A DNA stretch of 49,990 nt from Patescibacteria group bacterium (lineage in GTDB: Bacteria > Patescibacteriota > Kazan-3B-28 > UBA10110). A model generated the notes under the pieces. That model saw nothing but the letters and a program-made list of their open reading frames with translations. It was not told the DNA's origin and did not search any database. Positions 32,565 to 40,534 of this stretch are shown here, piece by piece. Where the stretch lies: NCBI GenBank assembly GCA_016936175.1, contig JAFGPN010000001.1, positions 1-49,990 on the forward strand. Direction: 5' to 3'. The position numbers and the translations under genes were made by a program. Within the stretch, counting starts at the first letter, position 1, and each line of letters starts with the position of its first letter.

Positions 32565-34667
32565 CTAAAAAGCTACCTGCAAAAAATCGTGGTAGCTAAC
32601 CTTTCTGCAGGTTTCGTTTGTATTGGCCACGCATCCCCCGACCATCAAATCATGTAGTTTGTCGGTGGCAGACATTAACTGTCCCGGCGTAGTTAGATAA
32701 GTCCAGATAAATGCCCCCGCCTTTTCCCAACCCGAGTCTTCGGGACGAACCTGTTTGTAGACATAGTTGGTACCGAGCTTGCTAAACACGCCGTTATCTA
32801 TTGGGGCATGGCTAAAGTGGCTATCGGCATAATCAACCTCACCATCACCCACCGCATTGTTAGTGTCAGCATCCATAGTTAACGTGTCCATTGCCACTCC
32901 ACCAGTATCTACCGCCACAATTCCGCGCGGGAATACATCCAGATTCTCCAACCCGTTATCCAGATCATCTTCCGGTGAGAAAACGATAATCTGCTTAATC
33001 ACCAAATTATTGTCAAACAAAACCGGTGTACCGTCTAACGAGGTCTCCCGGGGCATCTCCAACAGCTCCTTGATTACCTGGCGTTGCTTATTACGAGATT
33101 CGTCAGCCTTAAGCCAAGTTAAATCGCCATCGTCCCGCTTCTTATCCCAGTTCACACTATTTTTAACCTGGGTGGCTTTGTAAGCAAATCTAGCCCCAGT
33201 TCGAAGCTTATCGATATTTTCTGGTTCGCCTAGTAGTTTTATTTTGGCCGCCAACAGCGTCTCGGATGTCTCGGCATTTACACCTTCAACTATTGCCACC
33301 AACGGTTCGTAGTTTTCTCTGGCTTTTTGCAAGTAGGCTAACGCTCGTGGGTCTATGGCTTGTTCACCTTCAAAATTCTGCCGACCATAGGCCAACGCCC
33401 GATCAATCAGTTGCACAATTCGCGGCAGTTTGCGAAAAGTCTCCTTATACAGATCATAGGCGCCATCAACCGGCTCACTCAGCTTGTATGCCTGTGCCAC
33501 TCGCCTAATTGCCACCTCATCGTTTCGATCCGTAACCCCCTGATAGATAGAGACATTCTTGTCTAAAAATCCGGCGTTATACGTCAGCTCTTCCCAGATG
33601 GGACGAAGGGTTTTTTCGCTAACCGTCCTCTGCCACCTAACCTCAATCGGCGCTGGTACCGGCACGCCGCAGGCGACATCAGCTTGCTGTAATTCTGGGA
33701 TTTTGGTCCGATCAATCTCTGTTATCGCCATCGCCTGGCCAGTTGTGAAGGCCGACAGGGTTTCTTTCTGCTCCGTCTCATCCTGACCAGTTGGGCTATA
33801 CTGCCCCTGTTTCTTTAGAAAACTATCCCGAACGATATCCGGTGCGCCGGTTTTTAATAGGTCAATCCGAATCCGATGCCTATCAGTCAGATAGTCTAAG
33901 GTCTTTAATAATCGAATGTCCAGTAAGTGAGTATGCTCACCGTTTGACCCAACCCGCCAATCTAAATCTTGAGCTCCCCCCTCATAAACTACTAATTTTG
34001 GGTCACAACCCCCCATCTTTTGCTGTAACCGATCAATAATCTGCTGATGAGCCAAATTATTATAGTCTGCCGGAACAAATATTGAGCCACCAGCCAAGCT
34101 ACTAATGCCGTTTACCGACCCCATAAATATCTGAAACAACAGAAATATCAACAAAATTAATATAACGGCGCCCAGCACATACGGATTGGTTAGCAACTTA
34201 ACTGCTGCTTGCACCACCTTGCTCCCGACTTGGGCAGCCTTGGCCGCCACTTTGGCCGCCACCTCCGCCGCAACCCTGGCTGCAATCTGGGATATCCGCG
34301 CCGCAGTCTGCATCGACGCCCGCCGACCAGCCTCAACCGCTGGTCGAGCTGCATCCGCACCTTTCTTAACTGCCTCGACTCCTTTCCCAAGCGCCTTCGC
34401 ACCCTTTTTGACTGCTTCACCCGTTTTCCTAATTGCGTCTTTGGCCTGCTTAACTCGCTTGGGAGCTTTTTTAATTTCGTCTCTGGCCCGCTTTAAGTTC
34501 TTGCGAGTTTTATCAAACTTTTCTTTTGCTTCCTTGGCTCTTTCTCCGGGACTCTTTTTCTCTTCTTGTTTTTTTCGATCATCTCCCGAATCGTCTCCGG
34601 ATTCTCCACCACCCCCCTGGTTACCAGAGGAGCCTCCGACATCCCACTGACGAATATCATCTGCCAT
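32565..34667 (-). CDS. Large membrane-anchored protein, probable secretion-system accessory
   Basis: A 700-aa protein. Residues 1-40 are Gly/Asp-rich and residues 40-160 are a Lys/Ala-rich helical, coiled-coil-like stretch with repeated KK-G-A motifs. One membrane segment follows (about 163-181), then a roughly 500-residue extracellular part with no repeats that I can name. I do not recognise the family. It follows the PEGA protein gene on the same strand, and both diverge from the VirB6-like operon, so a role at the secretion apparatus is plausible but inferred from position only. Apparent plus-strand frames over the Lys/Ala region are shadows. Confidence 0.8.
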   Translation of the reverse strand: MADDIRQWDVGGSSGNQGGGGESGDDSGDDRKKQEEKKSPGERAKEAKEKFDKTRKNLKRARDEIKKAPKRVKQAKDAIRKTGEAVKKGAKALGKGVEAVKKGADAARPAVEAGRRASMQTAARISQIAARVAAEVAAKVAAKAAQVGSKVVQAAVKLLTNPYVLGAVILILLIFLLFQIFMGSVNGISSLAGGSIFVPADYNNLAHQQIIDRLQQKMGGCDPKLVVYEGGAQDLDWRVGSNGEHTHLLDIRLLKTLDYLTDRHRIRIDLLKTGAPDIVRDSFLKKQGQYSPTGQDETEQKETLSAFTTGQAMAITEIDRTKIPELQQADVACGVPVPAPIEVRWQRTVSEKTLRPIWEELTYNAGFLDKNVSIYQGVTDRNDEVAIRRVAQAYKLSEPVDGAYDLYKETFRKLPRIVQLIDRALAYGRQNFEGEQAIDPRALAYLQKARENYEPLVAIVEGVNAETSETLLAAKIKLLGEPENIDKLRTGARFAYKATQVKNSVNWDKKRDDGDLTWLKADESRNKQRQVIKELLEMPRETSLDGTPVLFDNNLVIKQIIVFSPEDDLDNGLENLDVFPRGIVAVDTGGVAMDTLTMDADTNNAVGDGEVDYADSHFSHAPIDNGVFSKLGTNYVYKQVRPEDSGWEKAGAFIWTYLTTPGQLMSATDKLHDLMVGGCVANTNETCRKVSYHDFLQVAF

Positions 34668-34681
34668 AATAAACTGCGATT

Positions 34682-36160
34682 TTAAGCTTTTAGACTAAGG
34701 ATGCGAGTCTGCTCCACCACCAACAACTGATGATTAATAATCGAATAGAACAGTTTAATCGGCTCTAATGGCCCTGCGGCACTAACAAACTGCATCGGTT
34801 TTTCTTTACCGTTAAGATTCCAGTACCACAAACTACCATCATCTTTATTCAAAATAAATTTGTCATCTGTCTGCCAAACAAACTGGGTCTGGCTATCAAT
34901 CGCTTCTTCAAATAATTTTTCGCGCGAGCTACTTAACAAATTCCACACTGCTAATCTATAACCATTCTCTTCAGATACGTACAAAATCCGAGTGCCATCT
35001 GGCGAGCTAGCTACCGTTGTGTTGGCCAAGCGATCCGGCATTGCCTCGCTAAAGTTTTTGCTTACCATATCAAAGATCTGGTCCGTGCCATCGTTCTTAT
35101 CATCCAATAGCAAGATGTAGCGCTCACTGTTTAGCCAAACTAATTCCGGGTCGACAAGCGGAACTTGGGTGGCCAACCGCTCCCACTCGCCCCCGTCTGG
35201 ATGAGCAACCACCAACGATTGCTCGCCATCAGCCGTGTGATAAAAATAAATTATTCGGCTACTGTCGGGCGAAAAATCAAAACTACCGATGCTCTCATTT
35301 AATAACACCGGCTGCCACCCGGCGGCCGTTTGATTTGTATCGTTTAAAAACCAACTGCTCGTCCCGGTGTTTCGAGGCGCTCCCTGCACCGGCCGCTCCC
35401 CTAGTGGCACAAACCTACCTCGCACCGATCGGTTATCGCGCAGGTTACTAAGCTTTGGCATGCCGTCGAGCTTCGCGAGAGCCATCGGTTCGCCTGAAGC
35501 CCAATTAATAAATCTGGCCTGCGCAATAACGTGGTTGCCAAACAATGAAGCTTGTTCGTTGGTGTCTAAATTAATTACCGAGAAACTACCCTCGGCAGAC
35601 ATGTACGCTATCGACCTGCCGTTGCGAATCAACTCTGGAAAAGCAATATTACCCTCAATCAACACCTCGATATTAGGGATGGTATTTAGCTTTAGATTAA
35701 TCTCCTTACTTTCGTTGGCCGATAAGGTAAACTCTTGCTCCCAGTCTAAATACCCCTCCTTGGTTGCTAACAAGGTGTGCTCACCCGGTTTTAATTTAAT
35801 ACTCAAAGAACTAACCGCTTGTCGTTTAAACTTTCCATCAATTACAATGTCTGCCCCAGCTGGCTCTAACGACAAATCTAACGTTCCCCGATTAGTGCCA
35901 ATACCAGCTTTACTAAACAAAAAATAGGCTGTGCCCGCCAACAGCAATATCACAAAAATACTCACTGCAATAATTATCCACTTAGTAGCAAACCCCGGAG
36001 AGCCACCCTGCTCCCCTGCGGCTGATTCGGCGACCACGGGGGTTGGGGCCATTTTTGACCCGCCACCAGCAGACACCGCCACCTTAAGGTCGCTGGGTAA
36101 CTGATCAGACAAACTGCTGTCTGCTTTTGGCTGGTTGGGTTCCAAATTTTGGTCGACCAT
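34682..36160 (-). CDS. PEGA-domain membrane protein with beta-propeller-like C-terminus
   Basis: A 492-aa protein: a Pro/Ser-rich cytoplasmic N-terminus (1-58), a TM segment (about 61-82), and a PEGA domain (about 93-160: LEPAGADIVIDGK...KLKPGEHTLLATKEGYLDWEQEF...INLKL). The C-terminal 320 residues have repeated short beta motifs (FDFSPDSSRIIYFYH, SSPDGTRILYVSE) like a TolB-type propeller. PEGA proteins are usually surface or periplasmic-face binding modules. It starts about 330 bp from the divergent secretion operon. Confidence 0.85.
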   Translation of the reverse strand: MVDQNLEPNQPKADSSLSDQLPSDLKVAVSAGGGSKMAPTPVVAESAAGEQGGSPGFATKWIIIAVSIFVILLLAGTAYFLFSKAGIGTNRGTLDLSLEPAGADIVIDGKFKRQAVSSLSIKLKPGEHTLLATKEGYLDWEQEFTLSANESKEINLKLNTIPNIEVLIEGNIAFPELIRNGRSIAYMSAEGSFSVINLDTNEQASLFGNHVIAQARFINWASGEPMALAKLDGMPKLSNLRDNRSVRGRFVPLGERPVQGAPRNTGTSSWFLNDTNQTAAGWQPVLLNESIGSFDFSPDSSRIIYFYHTADGEQSLVVAHPDGGEWERLATQVPLVDPELVWLNSERYILLLDDKNDGTDQIFDMVSKNFSEAMPDRLANTTVASSPDGTRILYVSEENGYRLAVWNLLSSSREKLFEEAIDSQTQFVWQTDDKFILNKDDGSLWYWNLNGKEKPMQFVSAAGPLEPIKLFYSIINHQLLVVEQTRILSLKA

Positions 36161-36299
36161 CTACCTTGCTTATCTGGAAATATTATATCACTACAGCTTT
36201 ATTATATCACATATTACCCATTTTGTAAAGAATAGCCGTCGTGGTTAGCTCGCCCAAAAACACACTCCCCAACCTAAATACTCCCATTCTGAAAAGGGG

Positions 36300-36421
36300 T
36301 TGACCCCGTTAGAAGTCGCTGATGAGATCTGCTAATGGAGTCCAGAGAAAGTGAAACGACATCCGACTAATCGAAATTTTGGGTTATTCTTAGAGCCTCT
36401 CCGGATTCCTAATGGGGTTGA
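36300..36421. mobile_element. MITE-like element B (CCCC...GGGG ends, TTGA direct repeats)
   Basis: A 114-bp core CCCCGTTAGAAGTC...GATTCCTAATGGGG (36304-36417) is flanked by the direct repeat TTGA (36300-36303 and 36418-36421). CCCCGTTAG pairs with CTAATGGGG with one G:T. Its ends match element A at 20544-20672, but the interior differs. It has no reading frame. The right-hand TTGA is part of the -35 box of the secretion operon. Confidence 0.55.
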
Positions 36422-36446
36422 CTAAAATAAAAATATCTGCTATAAT
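36418..36446 (+). promoter_or_regulatory. Secretion-operon promoter
   Basis: TTGACT (36418-36423) and TATAAT (36441-36446) are 17 bp apart, with a TGC extended -10. This is the best promoter in the window. The -35 box lies on the edge of MITE-like element B. Confidence 0.85.
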
Positions 36447-36491
36447 AAAGTAACGCCTGAACTCGAGATAAAAAACGAACGTCTCCTTATA

Positions 36492-39302
36492 ATGGCAAAA
36501 CAAAAGCTCGCCAAAATCCTTAAGTGGTCTACAGCCGGCCTATTGGCCATCGGCTTAGTTTTAATAACATATGTTGGCATCACTTATGCTCAAGATGCAA
36601 CTGGGGGCACCGGATACGGTGGATATAATTTTTGGGCTGGGTTGGGAGTCGCATTTCTTGGACTATTGGCCAAATTCTTCGGGATTATCGGCGAAACGAT
36701 AGCTGGAGTTATTATGCCGATAGTCATGCAAGTATTAGATGCCCTGCTACGTGAGCCTGACTGGGTTTTTTCTGCTAACTCCCCTCTCGCCGGCATAATT
36801 GACAAATCGCACGAGGCGGCCCTAATCCTGGCAAACAGCTTTTTGTTACTTGGTCTAGTTATAGCCTCGGTGGCCATAATTCTGCGGGTTGGCACAGGGA
36901 CTTACAACATCAAAAAGTTTTTGGGAAGCTTTGTAATAATGGCCATTCTGGCTAACGCCAGCTTGGCGCTATTTAAAGCCTTATTGGAAGTGGGTGACGC
37001 CCTATTCAACAGCGTGGACTTCTTGTTTGTTGGAGGCACCATCGGTATCGACCGAGACATTATCTTAGCCTACTTAAAGGATCTGGCCAGTATGCGCATA
37101 GACATTGGGGGCAACGTGGCTGGGACCATCTTAGTTTTAACTGCCATACTAATCAGTGCGTGGGTTTTAATAAGAGTTGCGTTATTGTTGTTAGAGCGGA
37201 CCATCTTTCTGTTTATTATGTTGGTCATCTCCCCTATCGCTTTTGGTTTAAGCGTGCTACCCACCACTCAAAAGATGGCCTCCCAGTGGATAGAAAACAT
37301 AATCAAGTGGATACTGGCCCTGCCTATAACCTACGCTATCTTAGCCTTAGGCGTGTTTGTGCTTAAACAGATCGGTAGCGGCACGCCCGGCCAGATCAGC
37401 GAGTTCATCACCAACCTAGGCAAATCAATTGACGTAGTTCATGGAGGCGGCCTCCAACTTTCGACCGCGCCACTTCAGATTGCCGCTGGGCCGGCCAATA
37501 CAGTTAAGGATCTGCTGATGTTCATTATTGGATTAACCATTATCTATATGGGGGCCACTATACCGAAGATGCTTAAGATTGGTGGTGCCTTAACTGGTCT
37601 GGTCGAATCCCCCGGCAAACTTACCGGCTTAGGGCAAAAAGCCTACAAAGGCATCGCCGATACACTTACCGGTAAAAACCTACCTGGCAAGGCCCAACAA
37701 CGTGTTCGCGGATCTGTCGGCTCCATGCTTAATCTTGCTACCGGCTGGCTCAAAGGCACTCGAGCGGACAGACTACAAAACCTAGGGACTCAATTTGGAG
37801 CAGTGCCCGAGGCTTGGACTAAAGGATTTGCCGCTATTGGTAGCGCCAGAAAGACTGACCGAGAGACCTCCGCTAGAGAAAAATTGGGTGCGACGGCCGG
37901 ACGTCTGGTAAATTATGGCAAATGGGGAAAGGATATCAGCAAAAGCTTGCTCTCTGGAGAAGTAGGATATATCCACAAAGAAATAGCTGATCGTAGCCGT
38001 TCCATCCCCAGTATAGAAAAATTGAGAGGGGCAATTGAGACTGCTAGCGACCCCTACGCTTTTATGATTGAGATGGGTCGAGCCAACAAACTAATCAGTG
38101 CCCCCGGTGTTCCTCGGGAATATCGTCAACAGGTATTTGACTTTGTCAGAAGTAAACGTGGTAAATTCACCGGCGAACAGAAAAAATGGGACGAAATACG
38201 CTCTCGGATTAAACCATTATCATACTATTATTGGGACTCTGACGAGGTTCAGCCGCCCCGCGGAATGGAAGATGCGGACGTGGAAGAAACTAGTAGTGCT
38301 GGGGGAACAAGGACAGGTGGAGTCCAGTATGACTCAATTGATAATCCGGTTAGCGGCGGACAACCACCGACCACCCTCGATCAAGGTGGATTACCCGAGG
38401 GGACCCAGTTCGACACTTCCAATCCGGTTGGCAAAGCTATCGCCACGGCACACTACAGCAAAGAAGGGTCTTCAATTCAGCAAAAGATACTAAAAACAGC
38501 GGAGCTTGAGGCCATCAGTTCTAAGCCAACCAATCGCGAAACTATATTTGCCGCGGGGGAGCAAATTCAAAATGTTGCTCAAAACAACCTAAACGAGGGG
38601 GCTAATATTAATGACGTCATGAATGTTGTCATGGAGCAAACGGGTGATCTCTCGGGCGGCGCTAACGATGCAATCAGACAGACAGCGCAGAAGAAACTAG
38701 AGACAGCTGGTCTTAAACCAGAAGGGGCTAAACAGATTGTCGAAATAGCCTCGGCGATGCCACCCGATAATGCTCAGGCTCTGTTGCAATTACAAAGAAA
38801 TGGCTCGTCACAAAATCTTACTCTTACTCAACTAATTGCAAAATTACGTGGGATGCAAAAAGATTTAGATGCCTTAGAAGGTGACTTCCAAAAAGGTGTA
38901 GCCGCGCGCATCTCTGGAGACCAGCGTCACTACGGCGAAGCAGTTACTCAATACGTGACGGCCCAGGTTGATAGCGGAAAAGCCGTTTCCCCCGCTACAG
39001 TATTTAGTAACCTATCCAGTGAAGCCAACACCATTTACAACACCGTGTATGGCTCGGTGCGCGAGCAGGTAATTAAAAACCCGGAGAGCCAGCCCAGGGT
39101 CGACCAAGCACTGTCCGATCAGGTGTACACTTTCTTAGAAAAGATGAATATTAGGCCCGAGGGAGCTACTCGAGAAGAGTTCCTAAGCAAGGATGCAGGA
39201 GAAATCTTAAGCCAGATTAGAATCGCTAGAGAAGTAATCGATAACTTAGGGGAGACTAGCTCACCACGAACCTCACCATCAACAGGCCCCACCACTAAAT
39301 AA
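36492..39302 (+). CDS. VirB6/TrbL-like type IV secretion membrane protein with long soluble tail
   Basis: A 936-aa protein. A signal-anchor (about 12-33) and a series of hydrophobic helices (to about residue 370) make a polytopic core with WILALPITYAILALGVFVLK and TIIYMGATIPKMLKIGG, as in VirB6/TrbL channel subunits. Residues 380-936 form a long hydrophilic, mostly helical tail (Gln/Thr/Asn-rich, with a Gly/Ser/Pro-rich linker near 600-650) that classical VirB6 (about 300 aa) lacks; extended VirB6 proteins are known in Rickettsiales and CPR. It heads a six-gene operon with intergenic gaps of 1-16 bases. The tail's position and role are unknown. Confidence 0.85.
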   Translation: MAKQKLAKILKWSTAGLLAIGLVLITYVGITYAQDATGGTGYGGYNFWAGLGVAFLGLLAKFFGIIGETIAGVIMPIVMQVLDALLREPDWVFSANSPLAGIIDKSHEAALILANSFLLLGLVIASVAIILRVGTGTYNIKKFLGSFVIMAILANASLALFKALLEVGDALFNSVDFLFVGGTIGIDRDIILAYLKDLASMRIDIGGNVAGTILVLTAILISAWVLIRVALLLLERTIFLFIMLVISPIAFGLSVLPTTQKMASQWIENIIKWILALPITYAILALGVFVLKQIGSGTPGQISEFITNLGKSIDVVHGGGLQLSTAPLQIAAGPANTVKDLLMFIIGLTIIYMGATIPKMLKIGGALTGLVESPGKLTGLGQKAYKGIADTLTGKNLPGKAQQRVRGSVGSMLNLATGWLKGTRADRLQNLGTQFGAVPEAWTKGFAAIGSARKTDRETSAREKLGATAGRLVNYGKWGKDISKSLLSGEVGYIHKEIADRSRSIPSIEKLRGAIETASDPYAFMIEMGRANKLISAPGVPREYRQQVFDFVRSKRGKFTGEQKKWDEIRSRIKPLSYYYWDSDEVQPPRGMEDADVEETSSAGGTRTGGVQYDSIDNPVSGGQPPTTLDQGGLPEGTQFDTSNPVGKAIATAHYSKEGSSIQQKILKTAELEAISSKPTNRETIFAAGEQIQNVAQNNLNEGANINDVMNVVMEQTGDLSGGANDAIRQTAQKKLETAGLKPEGAKQIVEIASAMPPDNAQALLQLQRNGSSQNLTLTQLIAKLRGMQKDLDALEGDFQKGVAARISGDQRHYGEAVTQYVTAQVDSGKAVSPATVFSNLSSEANTIYNTVYGSVREQVIKNPESQPRVDQALSDQVYTFLEKMNIRPEGATREEFLSKDAGEILSQIRIAREVIDNLGETSSPRTSPSTGPTTK

Positions 39303-39307
39303 AAACT

Positions 39308-39847
39308 ATGACTACTAAAATCCCTCAAAATATCGACAAAGAAGATAAGCTAGTAGGCCCTTTAACCCTCAAGCAGTTTTTGTACTTATTGGGCGGCAGT
39401 GCAGTTACTTTTTTGGTCTATCAGTATTACGTTATCGGTTATCTCTTCTTTACCGAAGTTGTAATAATTAGCTTAGTGGTGATGCTGTTCGCCGCCATGC
39501 TGGCTTTTGGCAAGGTTAATGGCCGTCCGTTCATCACCTTTTTAGCCAACGTCGGTAATTTTATTGTGACGCCCAAACACAGACTTTGGCACAAAGAGAA
39601 CACTGCCGAAACCACCACAACCAAGCTCTCCCGCTCCGCCAAACCACGCTCCACTACTGCTACTAAGGCAGTAAACAAAAGTCAGCTCGAACAGTTGGCC
39701 ACCATCTTAGATACGGGTGGTAAAATGGAAGCGGCAGAGTTAGCGGCTACTCACGAAATTAATAATTTAATTGCTAAACCCGCTACTCCCGAAATTAAAG
39801 AGCACGATTTGGGGGTCGAAGATGTCCTATCGGACACCGAAAGTTAA
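39308..39847 (+). CDS. PrgI family protein (VirB3-like)
   Basis: A 179-aa protein. The N-terminus KIPQNIDKEDKLVGPLTLKQFLYLLGG is the PrgI signature, followed by two hydrophobic helices (about 22-38 and 46-66). That is the VirB3-like inner-membrane subunit of Gram-positive and CPR type IV secretion systems. The last 100 residues are a soluble, charged tail (Thr/Lys/Ala then acidic). It lies between VirB6-like and TraC/VirB4-like genes, the usual order. Confidence 0.92.
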   Translation: MTTKIPQNIDKEDKLVGPLTLKQFLYLLGGSAVTFLVYQYYVIGYLFFTEVVIISLVVMLFAAMLAFGKVNGRPFITFLANVGNFIVTPKHRLWHKENTAETTTTKLSRSAKPRSTTATKAVNKSQLEQLATILDTGGKMEAAELAATHEINNLIAKPATPEIKEHDLGVEDVLSDTES

Positions 39848-39852
39848 AGGTT

Positions 39853-40533
39853 ATGGCTAAAAAACAAAAAATATCATCCAGCACTCAAAAATATCTCCCC
39901 TTCAAGTCCATCAAAGAAGGGGTAATCGTTATGAAGGACGGCGGCTTAAGGGCTGTCTTAATGGTTAATTCGATCAACTTTAATCTTAAATCTCAGGACG
40001 AACAAACCGCCCTACTCAATTCGTACCAAAGCTTTTTAAACTCCCTGGGCTTTCCTATCCAAATTACCATCCAATCTCGCATCTTAGATTTAGACGATTA
40101 TCTAACTCATCTCGAGAATATTACCAAGGCCCAAAATAACGAACTGCTCCAGCTCCAAAGCCAAGAATATATCGCCTTTGTCCGCGAAATGATTGGGGTA
40201 GCCAACATTATGAGCAAGACTTTTTATGTGACTATTCCTTACTCCCCCACATTAGCCGCCACTGGTAATTTTTTAACCCGGCTATTTAGCAAAAAACCAA
40301 TTACTGCCACAGGCAGATTTAAAGAAGATAAAGAAGAACTTCTGCGTCGGGCCGGCTTAGTAGCTAACGGCTTGGCCCCCATGGGATTAAGCAGCGCCCT
40401 GCTTAATACCGAAGAGTTAATCGACCTGCTCTACTCCAGCTACAATCCCGATTCTGCCCGTCGGCAAAAACTATTTAATGTTAGCGCGGTAGATGCTGAT
40501 GTAATTACCAAATTAGCAGAAGATAAAAAATAA
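39853..40533 (+). CDS. TraC-like conjugal-transfer protein
   Basis: A 226-aa cytoplasmic protein without P-loop or TM. The N-terminus STQKYLPFKSIKEGVIVMKDGGLRAVL and the SQDEQTALLNSYQSFLNSLGFPIQI block are typical of the TraC-like proteins that precede VirB4 in Gram-positive-type and CPR secretion clusters. The C-terminus ends just before the VirB4-like gene. It may complete the N-terminal half of the ATPase as a separate subunit; the exact role is unknown. Confidence 0.82.
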   Translation: MAKKQKISSSTQKYLPFKSIKEGVIVMKDGGLRAVLMVNSINFNLKSQDEQTALLNSYQSFLNSLGFPIQITIQSRILDLDDYLTHLENITKAQNNELLQLQSQEYIAFVREMIGVANIMSKTFYVTIPYSPTLAATGNFLTRLFSKKPITATGRFKEDKEELLRRAGLVANGLAPMGLSSALLNTEELIDLLYSSYNPDSARRQKLFNVSAVDADVITKLAEDKK

Positions 40534-40534
40534 A

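Larger units (their letters stand above)
36161..36491. other. 331-bp divergent intergenic region
   Basis: No gene is visible. It holds the AT-rich upstream region of the PEGA gene (36170-36240), MITE-like element B (36300-36421) and the secretion-operon promoter (36418-36446), followed by a 40-base leader with no Shine-Dalgarno. Confidence 0.7.

Noticed and set aside
34186-34650. 154-codon plus-strand frame opposite the Lys/Ala-rich region of the 700-aa protein
   Set aside because: Low-complexity shadow of the Lys/Ala codons on the other strand; no ribosome site and no recognisable domain.
36312-36370. Hammerhead-ribozyme-like core: AGTCG-CTGATGAG ... GAAAC ... ATC-CGACT
   Set aside because: A 5-bp stem I pairs perfectly and the core CTGATGA and GAAA are present, but neither GAAA choice gives a stem III pairing to the ATC site, and stem II is weak and displaced. 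Probably coincidence inside element B.
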